Source: Brevibacillus sedimenti (GTDB taxonomy: Bacteria; Bacillota; Bacilli; Brevibacillales; Brevibacillaceae). From it: 64,000 nucleotides of DNA. Location: assembly GCF_020923495.1 (NCBI RefSeq), contig NZ_CP064048.1, positions 2,249,501 to 2,313,500 on the forward strand, read 5' to 3'. The notes under the pieces were generated by a model, which saw only the letters and a list, made by a program, of their open reading frames with translations, ran no database searches and was not told the origin of the DNA. Positions 8,720-17,697 of the stretch are shown piece by piece (within the stretch, counting starts at the first letter, position 1; every line of letters begins with the position of its first letter). Both the position numbers and the translations under genes were made by a program.

Positions 8720-9469
8720 ATGGCCGAAAAGTTTGTCCACTTGATTATCACTCGTCAAGACAGCCCTGACAGCACTCCGTACAAGGAAGAATTCAAGATT
8801 CCGTACCGTCCGAACATGAACGTGATTTCGGCGTTGATGGAAATACAGCGCAATCCGGTGAACGCGCAAGGTCAAAAAACGACACCGGTCAACTGGGAAT
8901 CCAACTGTCTGGAAGAGGTGTGCGGCGCGTGCTCCATGGTGATTAACGGCAGACCGCGCCAGGCGTGTTCCGCTCTGATCGACAAGCTGGAGCAGCCGAT
9001 CCGTCTGGAACCGATGAGCACCTTCCCGGTACAGCGCGACCTGTCCGTAGACCGCAGCCGCATGTTCGACGCGCTGAAACGCGTCAAGGCATGGATTCCG
9101 ATCGACGGTACCCACGACCTGGGACCGGGTCCGCGCATGCCGGAAGTGGAACGTCAATGGGCGTACGAACTGTCCAAGTGCATGACCTGCGGTGTCTGCC
9201 TGGAAGCGTGCCCGAACGTCAACCAAAAATCGGCGTTTATCGGTCCGTTTGCCATCTCCCAGGTGCGTCTGTTCAACCAGCATCCTACTGGTGCGATGCA
9301 CAAACATGAGCGTCTGGAAGCGCTGATGGAAGACGGCGGCATCGCCGACTGCGGAAACTCGCAAAACTGCGTGCAGGCTTGTCCGAAAGGCATTCCGCTG
9401 ACGACTTCCATCGCTCACATGAACAAAGAGACGACCAAACACGCGCTGAAGAAATTCTTCTTCTCCTGA
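8720..9469 (+). CDS. sdhB: Succinate dehydrogenase iron-sulfur subunit
   Basis: The electron-transfer subunit of complex II. The 249-residue product has the N-terminal ferredoxin-type [2Fe-2S] cluster (CLEEVCGACSM with a later Cys in RQACSAL). The C-terminal dicluster domain has CMTCGVCLEACPN and CVQACPKG for the [4Fe-4S] and [3Fe-4S] centres. The ribosome site GAGGGGAGGG lies upstream of ATG 8720. It is the last gene of the operon, closed by the 9491-9530 hairpin. Confidence 0.97.
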   Translation: MAEKFVHLIITRQDSPDSTPYKEEFKIPYRPNMNVISALMEIQRNPVNAQGQKTTPVNWESNCLEEVCGACSMVINGRPRQACSALIDKLEQPIRLEPMSTFPVQRDLSVDRSRMFDALKRVKAWIPIDGTHDLGPGPRMPEVERQWAYELSKCMTCGVCLEACPNVNQKSAFIGPFAISQVRLFNQHPTGAMHKHERLEALMEDGGIADCGNSQNCVQACPKGIPLTTSIAHMNKETTKHALKKFFFS

Positions 9470-9490
9470 TTTTTTCAGGGGATGACAGAC

Positions 9491-9530
9491 AACAGGCGTG
9501 CAAACCGTTACTGTGGTTTGCACGCCTGTT
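9491..9530. terminator. Long hairpin terminator between sdhB and the exporter gene
   Basis: A perfect 16-bp inverted repeat, AACAGGCGTGCAAACC (9491-9506) with GGTTTGCACGCCTGTT (9515-9530). The following T-run is short, but the stem is strong and lies between converging genes. Confidence 0.75.
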
Positions 9531-9594
9531 TGCATGTCGGTATCTGCCTGGAATCATGTTCGAGCCGTTTTCCCGAGTGAGCGCCGTGCGATGG

Positions 9595-11187
9595 TTACGC
9601 GGCTTTCTGTTCGGCTGCCTTTTGCTCCCGTGGAGACAGCTTGATCTTGCCGAGGAACATGGCGAGCACGGCGCCTGCCAGGATAAAGACAAGTCCGACG
9701 AGATACACCTCATGGAGCGAGGCGACCATGTCCGTCTTGAGGATTGGCAGCAGAAACTGCCGAATGTTCTCCGGAATGGCGGCCAGCGCCTCCGGGCTCA
9801 GCAGCATGGAGTATAGGCCCTGCGGGTTCGTCTGAATCATATTGGAGAACTGCTCCGCCATGCCGTGAGCCTCCTGCGGCAGTTTTTCCAGACGCGGCAT
9901 GAGGTCGTGCGTCAGCAGGGCGGTCGAGCGATGGTTCATGACCGCTCCCAAAACGGTCATGCCAAACGTTCCGCCGATTTGTCGGAAAAACTGGCTGGAG
10001 GATGTGACGACCCCCCGCTGCGATTTGGGGAAGGCTTCCTGCAGCGCGATGGTAATCAGCGGCATCACCAGCCCGATTCCCAATCCCAGCACGATCATGT
10101 ATGCCATGGCTTCCCATTGGGAAGTGGTTACGACCATCGTGGACAAGAGCCAGAAGCTCACAGCCATCGTGATCATCCCGACCAGCATTTGCGTGCGGAC
10201 GCCGATTTTTTTCACGATCCGGCCCCCGATGATACTGGTCAGCATCATGGCCAGCATCATCGGCACCATGATGGTCCCGGACTCGGACGGGCTGATGCCG
10301 ACGATGCCCTGCATGAATAACGGCACGAACATGATGGCGCCAAACATCCCGACCGACATGAGAAACCCGATGCCGTTCAACAGCGAAAAGGTTTTGTTGC
10401 GAAACAGATGCAGCGGCAAAATCGGCTCAGCTGTTTTCGACTCCACGATCACGAACGCGATCAGAAACGCGGCTGAGAGAGCAAACAGCGAGAGAATCTG
10501 CCACGACGCCCAGGGGAAGTCTTTTCCGCCAAACGTCAGAGCGAGAAGCAGGCTGACGACGCCGCCGGTCATGGTAAACATGCCCCAGATGTCAATGTTG
10601 ACCGGTCCGTTCAGCCGCTGCGATTTAAGTGCCGATGCAATCAGGATCACGGCGAGAATGCCGACAGGCAGATTGATGTAAAAGACCCATCGCCAGTTCA
10701 ACGAGTCGACGATCCAGCCGCCAACCTGCGGCCCCAGAATGGAGGAGAGGCCGAAGACTGCGCCAAAGACCCCCTGCCATTTGGCCCGCTGCTCGCCGGT
10801 AAACAAATCGCCGACGATGATCATCGCCATCGGCATCATGATGCCGCCGCCGATGCCCTGGATCGCGCGGAAGATGATGAGCTGGTTCATCGACTGGGCA
10901 GCTCCGCAGAGGACAGAACCGACCATGAATAGAATCAAACCGGTCACATAGATCACTTTTCGGCCGATCAAGTCCGCCAATTTGCCGGTGATCGGCACGA
11001 CAGCGGTGGACGTCAGCATGTAGGCTGTAGTCAGCCAGGTCATGACCCCCAAGCCGCCCAGTTCGCCGACGATGCGCGGCATGGCGGTTCCCACAATCGT
11101 ATTGTCCAGCGACGCAAAGAACATCGCCACTAACAGTCCGACAATGAGAAGTCCGCGTTTTTCCTGTTGTTCTTGCTGTTCTTGCAT
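9595..11187 (-). CDS. DHA2-family multidrug MFS transporter
   Basis: A 530-residue proton-coupled exporter of the EmrB/QacA (DHA2, 14-helix) group. Visible signatures are the helix-1 motif FFASLDNTIVGTAMPRI, the loop 2-3 motif GKLADLIGRK and the antiporter helix-5 region with FGLSSILGPQVGG. Hydrophobic segments run throughout and the C-terminus is short, charged and Lys/Gln-rich. It starts 6 bases after the marR-type gene, so the two form an operon and the regulator very probably represses its own exporter. Substrates cannot be predicted from sequence. Confidence 0.9.
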   Translation of the reverse strand: MQEQQEQQEKRGLLIVGLLVAMFFASLDNTIVGTAMPRIVGELGGLGVMTWLTTAYMLTSTAVVPITGKLADLIGRKVIYVTGLILFMVGSVLCGAAQSMNQLIIFRAIQGIGGGIMMPMAMIIVGDLFTGEQRAKWQGVFGAVFGLSSILGPQVGGWIVDSLNWRWVFYINLPVGILAVILIASALKSQRLNGPVNIDIWGMFTMTGGVVSLLLALTFGGKDFPWASWQILSLFALSAAFLIAFVIVESKTAEPILPLHLFRNKTFSLLNGIGFLMSVGMFGAIMFVPLFMQGIVGISPSESGTIMVPMMLAMMLTSIIGGRIVKKIGVRTQMLVGMITMAVSFWLLSTMVVTTSQWEAMAYMIVLGLGIGLVMPLITIALQEAFPKSQRGVVTSSSQFFRQIGGTFGMTVLGAVMNHRSTALLTHDLMPRLEKLPQEAHGMAEQFSNMIQTNPQGLYSMLLSPEALAAIPENIRQFLLPILKTDMVASLHEVYLVGLVFILAGAVLAMFLGKIKLSPREQKAAEQKAA

Positions 11188-11193
11188 ATGATG

Positions 11194-11637
11194 TCACTCC
11201 TTCTCATGTGTTGCGATACGGGCCAGCTTCTCGAAAAGCTGGACGAGCGCCTCCAGCTCATCCGGACTCAGATGGCGCAGATAGCGTTCAATGACCGCTT
11301 TTCGCTTTTGTTTGGCCTGCTTCAAGATGGTTGCACCTTGTTCGGTCAAGCGGATGGTCACGACACGCCGGTCGTGCTCGTGCCGATCTCGCTGGACGTA
11401 ACCGTGTTTCAGCAGCCGGTCTACCATTGCTGTGATCGCACTCGGTTTGACGCACATGGCGTCCGCCAAGTCGCTCACGGAATCCGGCCCCTTTTTGGCG
11501 AGCATATTTAGGATGTAAAACTGCGGACCGGTCATATCCGTTGACGATTCCGCCAGTTCCTGTCCTATTTTTCTCATCGTCGTGGTAAAGGCGATCTGAA
11601 GCCGCTCAGTCGCTTGATCCAAGTCCAGTTGATCCAT
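11194..11637 (-). CDS. MarR family transcriptional regulator
   Basis: A 147-residue winged-helix dimeric repressor. The recognition helix and wing are visible as SVSDLADAMCVKPSAITAMVDRLLKHG (abridged) followed by RDRHEHDRRVVTIRLTEQG, where the DxR wing motif is typical of MarR proteins. The start at ATG 11637 is preferred over a GTG three codons earlier because AAGG lies 8 bases upstream of it. It is the first gene of an operon with the drug exporter, and a 7-bp inverted repeat in the AT-rich upstream region is a candidate operator. Confidence 0.9.
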   Translation of the reverse strand: MDQLDLDQATERLQIAFTTTMRKIGQELAESSTDMTGPQFYILNMLAKKGPDSVSDLADAMCVKPSAITAMVDRLLKHGYVQRDRHEHDRRVVTIRLTEQGATILKQAKQKRKAVIERYLRHLSPDELEALVQLFEKLARIATHEKE

Positions 11638-11677
11638 GTCACTCACCTTCCATTATCAACGACACTTCAATTTCTAT

Positions 11678-11708
11678 CGTTAAAATTTATCGTGTCTAAT
11701 ATTTAACG
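11678..11708 (-). promoter_or_regulatory. Candidate MarR operator
   Basis: Perfect arms CGTTAAA (11678-11684) and TTTAACG (11702-11708) sit 40-70 bases upstream of the regulator start in very AT-rich DNA. A poor SigA-like match lies within it on the minus strand. The assignment is by position and symmetry only. Confidence 0.35.
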
Positions 11709-11829
11709 TATTTAAATATATAGCGCGCCAACGCATTTGTCAATCTGTTCGCCCATCCGATTTCTGGGAATACGAATCTCCCTTCAAAGGAAAACTGAAA
11801 GAAATGGATGTTTTTTTGGGGGGCAGACG

Positions 11830-14800
11830 ATGAAAAAACGGATCTTGTGCATCGGGATGGCACTATCCCTGCTTCCGGCGCAGATGGCGGACATGTGGAC
11901 GGCAGAGGCCAATCAACGCGGGCAGGATGCCGCTTTTGCCAAACAAGTGCTTCAGGATCTTCGCGATGCCCACTGGCAGGCGAAGGCGGCTGCGTCTGAA
12001 CCGGAGCGCAGCGGAATTACTGCTTCCGGCGCAGACGAGTGGAATGCGGCAGAGCACGTGCTAAAGGGCGAAATGGTGGCGCAGCCCCCTGCCTCCGGAC
12101 TGGAGATGATTGAGGCGCCGAAAGCGTGGCAGGAAGCCGGCGTCAAAGGGGAAGGCATGCTGGTGGCGGTGATCGACACCGGTATCAACAGCAGGCACCC
12201 CGATCTGCCTGCGCCGCGCGACAAGCGGCTTGCCCAGCAAAAGTCCGGTTCGACGCAAAAAGTGATCCCCGGCTACAACTGGGCAGACCGCAACCAGACG
12301 ACCGAGGACGTGGGCGAATCGCAGCACGGCGTGCACGTCGCCGGGATTGTGGCGGCCAACGGGAAGCTGAAGGGCGTGGCGCCTGAAGCTCAACTGCTGA
12401 GCCAGAAAGTGTTCAGCAATTACCAAGGGGAAGTGCCGGGATTGAGCGAATCGATCCTGTTTGCGATCAACGATTCGATTGCGAAAAAAGCGGATGTGAT
12501 CAACCTGAGCCTCGGCTCAGCGGCCGGATATGTGGACGAGACCAACACGGAGCAGTATGCCATCAAGCGGGCGGTGGACAACGGTGTGATTGTGGTGGCG
12601 GCAGCGGGCAACGACGCTTACTTTGGCAGCGACAAGGTAAAAGCGCAAAATCCCGATGTCTCCATGATCGGCTCTCCCGGTCTGGCACCGGACGCTTTTT
12701 CCGTCGCGTCGGTCAATGCGACCGCCCTGGCCGGCTACAGCTTTGCCGTACAGGGGGTTGACGGGCTGGAGCGGGTGGTCTACCTGCACGGCCACGCCAG
12801 CAGCGGCAGCGTGATGAATCCTGTCCAGTCCTTGTTCAAACCGTATCCGCTGATCTATATGGGCAAGGGGAAAAAGGAAGATTACAACGTCTCCGTCAAG
12901 GGAAAAGTGGTGCTCCTGGAGCGGGGTGACATCCCGTTTGACGAGAAGCTGCGGTTGGCCAAGGAAGCGGGAGCGGCAGGCGTAATCATCTACAACAACC
13001 AGTCGGGGCCGCTGATCATCAGCGCGGAGAATGCCAAACAGATTCCCGCCGTCTCCATTTTGAAACAGACGGGCGAGCGGCTGGCCCAGGCGCTGAAAAA
13101 GGGCAAAAAGGTTACGGTCACCTTTGACGGCCAGTATGCGCAAAATCCAATGCCGTATCCGGATGGGGGCACCATCTCTGCCTTTTCCTCCTGGGGGCCG
13201 ACGCCCGATTTGCAGTTCAAACCGGAAATCGCCGCACCGGGCGGAGGGATCTTGTCGATAGTGCGGGAGTCAGACTACGCGGTCAAAAGCGGCACGTCAA
13301 TGGCAACGCCGCACGTCGCGGGAGGGATGGCGCTCATCAAGCAGGCGTATCTGAAGCAAGGGCGCAACCTGCAAGGGCGGGCACTGGTGGAGACGCTAAA
13401 GGCGGCCGCAATGAATACGGCCAATCCCGTCCTCGACCCGCGGGAGACTGCTGCCGCTTCTGAGGGCAGCCGGCCGGGAAAACTGCCGTACAGCCCGCGC
13501 GTCCAGGGTGCGGGGCTCATGCAGATCGCCAAGGCGATCAAGACGCCGGCGATTGTCACCGATGCCAAAGGAAAGGCAGGTGTCTCGCTCGGGGAAATCG
13601 GCAACCGCACGACGTTTTCCCTCTTCGTGGACAACAAATTCGGGAAAAAACCGCTCACCTACAAAATCAAGGACGAGTTCGGCGTGCTGACCGACCTGCG
13701 TCAAAACGGGTTGAACCTGCTGACGGAAACCCCGCTGAAAGGGGCACGGCTGCAATTCTCCAGCCAGCAGGTGACCGTTCGGCCGGGTGAGCGTGCGGAG
13801 GTCAAGGTAACGCTGCACATTCCGGCGGAGACGGAGCGCAACATTTTTGCCGAAGGTTATATCGCCTTTGAGCCGGTGAATGGCGATGAGCCCGTGCTGC
13901 GCGTGCCGTACTACGGCTTTTACGGCGATTGGGACGAGCCGCGGGTGATGGACGCCCCCATGTGGGAGGAGGAAAGCCAGGAAAACCGGACCGGCGTGAA
14001 GACTACCTGGTATCACGACAAGGAAAACGACAAGTGGAAATACCGTGACTACCTGGGAGTCGTCGGGGTGAGTGAAGACGGGACAGTGCAGGTGGACCCG
14101 GCGAAGATTGCGTTCTCTCCCAACGGCGACGGTCACTACGACACGGCCGCTCCGTCGATCACCTTTTTGCGCAACGCGAAGCAGGTCATGGTGGACGTGA
14201 CGGACCGCACGGGCAAATTGATTCGCTCCCTGGCTCGCGACGAAAAGGTGAGGAAGTACGATCAGTCCAAACGGGGCATTCCCTATTACTACACCGAGCG
14301 GGAGGAGTGGAGCTGGGACGGCAGGGGGTACTCCCCGGAAAAAGGCACGTACGAGCCGGTGCCAGACGGCGTCTACCAGTTTGTCATCCGTGCCAAAATC
14401 GACGGGCCAAACGCCAACTGGCAGACGTTGACCCTGCCGGTCCGGGTGGACACCAAAGCACCCGTCGTCACCGCGTCGCTGTCGGGCAACCGCGTCCAAT
14501 GGAGCTGCAAGGACAAGGATGTGCAGGGCTATCTCTTGTACGTAGGCGGAAAGAAGACGGGCGGACCGTACTCGGCCAACGTCACGAGCGCGGTGGTCAG
14601 CCAGCCGGACAAAAAGGTCTCGCTGGTCGCCTACGATTACGCCGGCAATGTCAGCATCGTCCACCTCAACGGAAAGAGCGACGTCGTTCCGCCGTACGTG
14701 CAATTCCCCAACGACCTGTTCCGCTACGTGCTGATTTCCCGTCAGCCGGAAGTGGCGATCAGCGGACGGATCAGCGGGGAAGACATGCTGGACCGCGTGC

Positions 14801-15588
14801 GCCTCTTGATCAATAACAAACCGGTGCAGGTGGAGGTGGACGGAGCGTTTCAGACCGTCCTGCGCCTGCCGGAGGGGTTGAACTACGTCTCGTACAGCGC
14901 CAGCGACATGTACGGCAACACCCGGCAGTTCACGCAGCGGGTCATTGTGGACACGACGCCGCCGGTCCTGCAGTTAGCAAACGACGGCTCCGAAGACATT
15001 CTCTACGATGGGGCCACCAAGCGCATGCTCGTCCCGATCCGCTTCCATTACCGCGACCAGACGTACAAGGGGCAGGTCAGCGTCAACGGGCAGATCGTCG
15101 GCAGTTGGGAAGAAGACCAGTTGGAAAAGCCGGTCTGGAAGCAATTCACGCACACGCTGTCCCTTAAGCACGGGGAAAACCGCATCCTGTTGGAAGGCAA
15201 GGACGGGGCCGGCAACCAATCCTCGCTGGTGGTTTACGCGTACGTCGATGCCCATGCCGGTTCACTGGTGCTGCACCACGGGGAGCAGCGGCTCACCTAC
15301 ACGGCCAGAGCGCTGCCAGCTCCGACGCTGAAACTGGAACAGAACAGCCTGGAGGCCCGCGTCGGGTCATCGGTTCCCGTCTCCGGAAAGGTGACGGCTG
15401 CGGGCGTCGCGCGGCTGCAGATCGTCTACGGCGATCGCCGGCTGCCGGCGGATGTAAACGACCGGGGCGAGTTTCGCGTACTGCTGGACGGCGTCCGGGA
15501 AGGCAAGCAGAAACTGTTGGTGATCGCCACCGACGCACTGGGACGGGAGGTCCACGGCGAGATCATCGTCATCGGGAAAGGCGGATAA
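11830..15588 (+). CDS. Large secreted S8 subtilisin-like serine protease
   Basis: A 1252-residue exported protease of the lactocepin/Vpr type. A signal peptide (MKKRILCIG..LSLLPAQ) begins at the ATG at 11830, which has a G-rich site upstream; an in-frame start 31 codons earlier would bury it. The catalytic residues are Asp116 (VAVIDTGIN), His166 (QHGVHVAG), the oxyanion Asn261 (AAAGND) and Ser490 (SGTSMATPHVAGG). A protease-associated (PA) domain is inserted between Asn and Ser (about residues 310-440). After the catalytic core come Fn3-like and Ig-like beta domains (FSPNGDGHYD near 765, then repeated VDTTPP-type units). No LPXTG anchor is seen, so it is probably released. It sits alone between a MarR operon and a small unknown gene. 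Confidence 0.92.
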   Translation: MKKRILCIGMALSLLPAQMADMWTAEANQRGQDAAFAKQVLQDLRDAHWQAKAAASEPERSGITASGADEWNAAEHVLKGEMVAQPPASGLEMIEAPKAWQEAGVKGEGMLVAVIDTGINSRHPDLPAPRDKRLAQQKSGSTQKVIPGYNWADRNQTTEDVGESQHGVHVAGIVAANGKLKGVAPEAQLLSQKVFSNYQGEVPGLSESILFAINDSIAKKADVINLSLGSAAGYVDETNTEQYAIKRAVDNGVIVVAAAGNDAYFGSDKVKAQNPDVSMIGSPGLAPDAFSVASVNATALAGYSFAVQGVDGLERVVYLHGHASSGSVMNPVQSLFKPYPLIYMGKGKKEDYNVSVKGKVVLLERGDIPFDEKLRLAKEAGAAGVIIYNNQSGPLIISAENAKQIPAVSILKQTGERLAQALKKGKKVTVTFDGQYAQNPMPYPDGGTISAFSSWGPTPDLQFKPEIAAPGGGILSIVRESDYAVKSGTSMATPHVAGGMALIKQAYLKQGRNLQGRALVETLKAAAMNTANPVLDPRETAAASEGSRPGKLPYSPRVQGAGLMQIAKAIKTPAIVTDAKGKAGVSLGEIGNRTTFSLFVDNKFGKKPLTYKIKDEFGVLTDLRQNGLNLLTETPLKGARLQFSSQQVTVRPGERAEVKVTLHIPAETERNIFAEGYIAFEPVNGDEPVLRVPYYGFYGDWDEPRVMDAPMWEEESQENRTGVKTTWYHDKENDKWKYRDYLGVVGVSEDGTVQVDPAKIAFSPNGDGHYDTAAPSITFLRNAKQVMVDVTDRTGKLIRSLARDEKVRKYDQSKRGIPYYYTEREEWSWDGRGYSPEKGTYEPVPDGVYQFVIRAKIDGPNANWQTLTLPVRVDTKAPVVTASLSGNRVQWSCKDKDVQGYLLYVGGKKTGGPYSANVTSAVVSQPDKKVSLVAYDYAGNVSIVHLNGKSDVVPPYVQFPNDLFRYVLISRQPEVAISGRISGEDMLDRVRLLINNKPVQVEVDGAFQTVLRLPEGLNYVSYSASDMYGNTRQFTQRVIVDTTPPVLQLANDGSEDILYDGATKRMLVPIRFHYRDQTYKGQVSVNGQIVGSWEEDQLEKPVWKQFTHTLSLKHGENRILLEGKDGAGNQSSLVVYAYVDAHAGSLVLHHGEQRLTYTARALPAPTLKLEQNSLEARVGSSVPVSGKVTAAGVARLQIVYGDRRLPADVNDRGEFRVLLDGVREGKQKLLVIATDALGREVHGEIIVIGKGG

Positions 15589-15614
15589 AGGATGTCCGGG
15601 TGACATCCTTTTTT
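15589..15614 (+). terminator. Terminator of the subtilase gene
   Basis: GGATGTC (15590-15596) / GACATCC (15602-15608) followed by six T (15609-15614), starting right at the stop codon. Confidence 0.9.
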
Positions 15615-15698
15615 CGCTGAAAGGGCACCGTTTTTACGCCCATGTCGGCAGCATGGGGATTGCCGCGACAGCGTTTTACGGGTCAGGAGGGGATTTCT

Positions 15699-16079
15699 GT
15701 GTTTTTCCACGGCATCAAGTGGGAATATGTACGGGAAGCGTATCCGCTGCTCTCGCCGCGCCGCAGCGTTTCGCGCAAGCGGGGTGATCAGCTCGCCGAC
15801 CGGCTTCATCTGCTGCAGCAGTTCGGCCTCGAACCGGTCCACCTGCTGGAGGAGGGAGCGGACTATCCGCCGGAGCGATGCGTCCGGGAGTGTTTCTGCT
15901 TTGGGGATACGGTGTTTGCCTTTGAACGGCTGGAGGGGCCGCTGTGGCAGCTCAGCCGTCACGAGGTGGGAGTGGAGGTGCTGGATTTGCGTACATGCGT
16001 GCGGATCTACACCAAGCGGGCGGATGCGGCTGCCGAAATCAGGGGGCTTTTTCCAGATGTTCCTGTAATCCAGGACTAA
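15699..16079 (+). CDS. Uncharacterised 126-residue protein
   Basis: An open frame with a clear ribosome site (AGGAGGGG, spacing about 6) before a GTG at 15699. An ATG 19 codons upstream lacks such a site and would put the start near the subtilase terminator. The product is soluble and charged (FFHGIKWEYVREAYPLL at the start, a CVRECFCFGD cysteine cluster in the middle). There is no signal peptide or membrane segment, and the family is not recognised. It lies between the subtilase and the CheX-like gene with no operon partner. Confidence 0.6.
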   Translation: MFFHGIKWEYVREAYPLLSPRRSVSRKRGDQLADRLHLLQQFGLEPVHLLEEGADYPPERCVRECFCFGDTVFAFERLEGPLWQLSRHEVGVEVLDLRTCVRIYTKRADAAAEIRGLFPDVPVIQD

Positions 16080-16180
16080 AGTATTAGGATTTTTTATGCA
16101 AATCTCTTGTAACTGTCATATTTCGACATTATAATGGGCACAAACAGGAAGATTTTGACCGGGAAAGGAATGGAACCATC

Positions 16181-16639
16181 ATGAACGTCCATTACCTCAA
16201 TCCGTTTCTGGAGTCGGCCTCCATGGTCATTCAACAGTTTTGCAACGTGACCGTCACGCGGGGAGAGCTGGCTGTGACTGAGTGGGACTGCCGAGACGAC
16301 CATACCTGGATTCGCATCGGCATGACCGGTCATCTGGAAGGTGACGTCCTGTTCGGCCTGCACAATGATCTCGCACTGCGAATTGTCTCGGCCATGATGG
16401 GCGGTTTTCCCGTCAGTGAACTGGACGAGCTGGGAAAAAGCGCGATTTCCGAACTGGGCAACATGATCTCCGGCAACGCCAGTACGATTCTGTACAGCCA
16501 GGGCGTCGAAATTGACATCACGCCGCCGCAGTTGATACAGCACAGTGACATGCTGACAGTGAGCGGCCCGGCGCTGTCGGCTCCTCTGGATCTGAGTGAC
16601 ATGGGGCGCATGGAGATACAGGTCATCGTGGTGAAATAG
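16181..16639 (+). CDS. cheX: CheX-like chemotaxis protein (CheC/CheX phosphatase family)
   Basis: A 152-residue cytoplasmic protein of the CheC/CheX/FliY family, which removes phosphate from CheY-P. The characteristic helix SELDELGKSAISELGNMISG carries the conserved E..N pair expected for the active site (E and N in SELGNMISGNA). The N-terminal beta strands (VTVTRGELAV, TWIRIGMTG) fit the family fold. The ATG at 16181 follows AAAGGAATGG. No other chemotaxis gene is nearby, so it is a free-standing CheX as found in several Bacillota. Confidence 0.85.
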   Translation: MNVHYLNPFLESASMVIQQFCNVTVTRGELAVTEWDCRDDHTWIRIGMTGHLEGDVLFGLHNDLALRIVSAMMGGFPVSELDELGKSAISELGNMISGNASTILYSQGVEIDITPPQLIQHSDMLTVSGPALSAPLDLSDMGRMEIQVIVVK

Positions 16640-16645
16640 GCAGAA

Positions 16646-16676
16646 GGCGTGCGGCAGGAGGCGGCACGCCATTTTT
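16646..16676 (+). terminator. Terminator of cheX-like gene
   Basis: GGCGTGC (16646-16652) / GCACGCC (16664-16670) followed by ATTTTT. Confidence 0.8.
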
Positions 16677-16802
16677 ACGGCGCTCGGGCAGGCGCTCTTC
16701 AGCAGCAGCAGGAATTGCAAGAAAACAGAAAATACTCTTTATTGTCTGGTTGAATTCTGTCAAATCGTGTATTGTTGGTAGTAGGAAGGAGGGCTGATTC
16801 GC

Positions 16803-17666
16803 TTGACCTACGTCAAGCAGCTGATCGCGATGTTTCTGCTCGTGGTCGTCGTCTGCAGTGCGCCGTTCATGCTGTACGCCGACGAGGACGAGGTGCATGT
16901 AGAGCCGGAAAGAATGGTCATTCTCACGGTGTACTTGCTGGAGCAGATCGCCGACGGTTCACTCGGCACGTACTGGGTGGGGAATACGGAGCGAAGCATC
17001 GCCCAGGACATCGGGCCGTTTGCGCTGAGCTCGTTTCGACTGCTGTTTTTCAGCGTCCTGATCGCGGTCACCGCCAGTCTATTGTTTGGATTGTTTCTGC
17101 AGCGGTTCGGCGTCGTGCGCCAGCTGCAGCGGGTGCTGGACGTCATCACCACCGTGCCCGACTTCATCCTGATCTTGCTGGCAATTCTGGGCTGCATCCA
17201 GTTTTACAAGGCGACCGGCATCCAAATCATCTCGCTCTCGCCTTTCAACGACTCGACCAACAACTGGCTTCCCCTGACCATCCTGTCCATCGGGCCTACC
17301 ATTTTCCTGATGAAGGGGGTCAGCCTGAAGTACGCCCAGATCGGAGGCGAAGACTACATCCGCACGGTGTTGGCCAAAGGCATGGGCATCTGGCACATTC
17401 TCATTCACCACGTCTACAAGAACGTCAAACCGTTTCTTTTGGCCGATCTGAAAAAGACGATCGCGATCACGGTAACCAACCTGTTTGTCGTGGAATACCT
17501 GCTGAACGTCGTCGGTTTGACCCGGTTCATTTTCAGCAAAAATGCCGACCTGCAGTTCAACGCGGCCGTCATGGGACTGATGGGCATCATATTGCTCTCC
17601 ATTCTCGTCTATGTGCTGATCCGGGCCATCCTGTACCTGTTTGAGCGGGTGTTCGTCTACAAATGA
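16803..17666 (+). CDS. ABC transporter permease, oligopeptide (DppB/OppB) type
   Basis: A 287-residue integral membrane permease with a leading hydrophobic segment and about five further helices. The cytoplasmic coupling loop has the EAA-type pattern GEDYIRTVLAKGMGIWHILIHHV. The periplasmic-side loop after helix 1 carries VEPERMVILTVYLLEQI. It starts with TTG at 16803 after the strong site GGAAGGAGGG. It is paired with the DppC-type permease 31 bases downstream. Neither the ATPases nor a substrate-binding protein is encoded nearby, so the pair must borrow them or act in an unusual way. Confidence 0.85.
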   Translation: MTYVKQLIAMFLLVVVVCSAPFMLYADEDEVHVEPERMVILTVYLLEQIADGSLGTYWVGNTERSIAQDIGPFALSSFRLLFFSVLIAVTASLLFGLFLQRFGVVRQLQRVLDVITTVPDFILILLAILGCIQFYKATGIQIISLSPFNDSTNNWLPLTILSIGPTIFLMKGVSLKYAQIGGEDYIRTVLAKGMGIWHILIHHVYKNVKPFLLADLKKTIAITVTNLFVVEYLLNVVGLTRFIFSKNADLQFNAAVMGLMGIILLSILVYVLIRAILYLFERVFVYK

Positions 17667-17697
17667 ACGATTAGATCCACTTGAGTGAGGTTTTGTC

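Noticed and set aside
6989-9535. Very long minus-strand open frame opposite sdhA and sdhB
   Set aside because: It mirrors the codon bias of two certain genes, lacks a ribosome site and shows only antisense-like His/Val/Arg-rich composition.
13396-14703. Minus-strand frame opposite the subtilase
   Set aside because: Shadow of a GC-rich gene; no start signals or domain.
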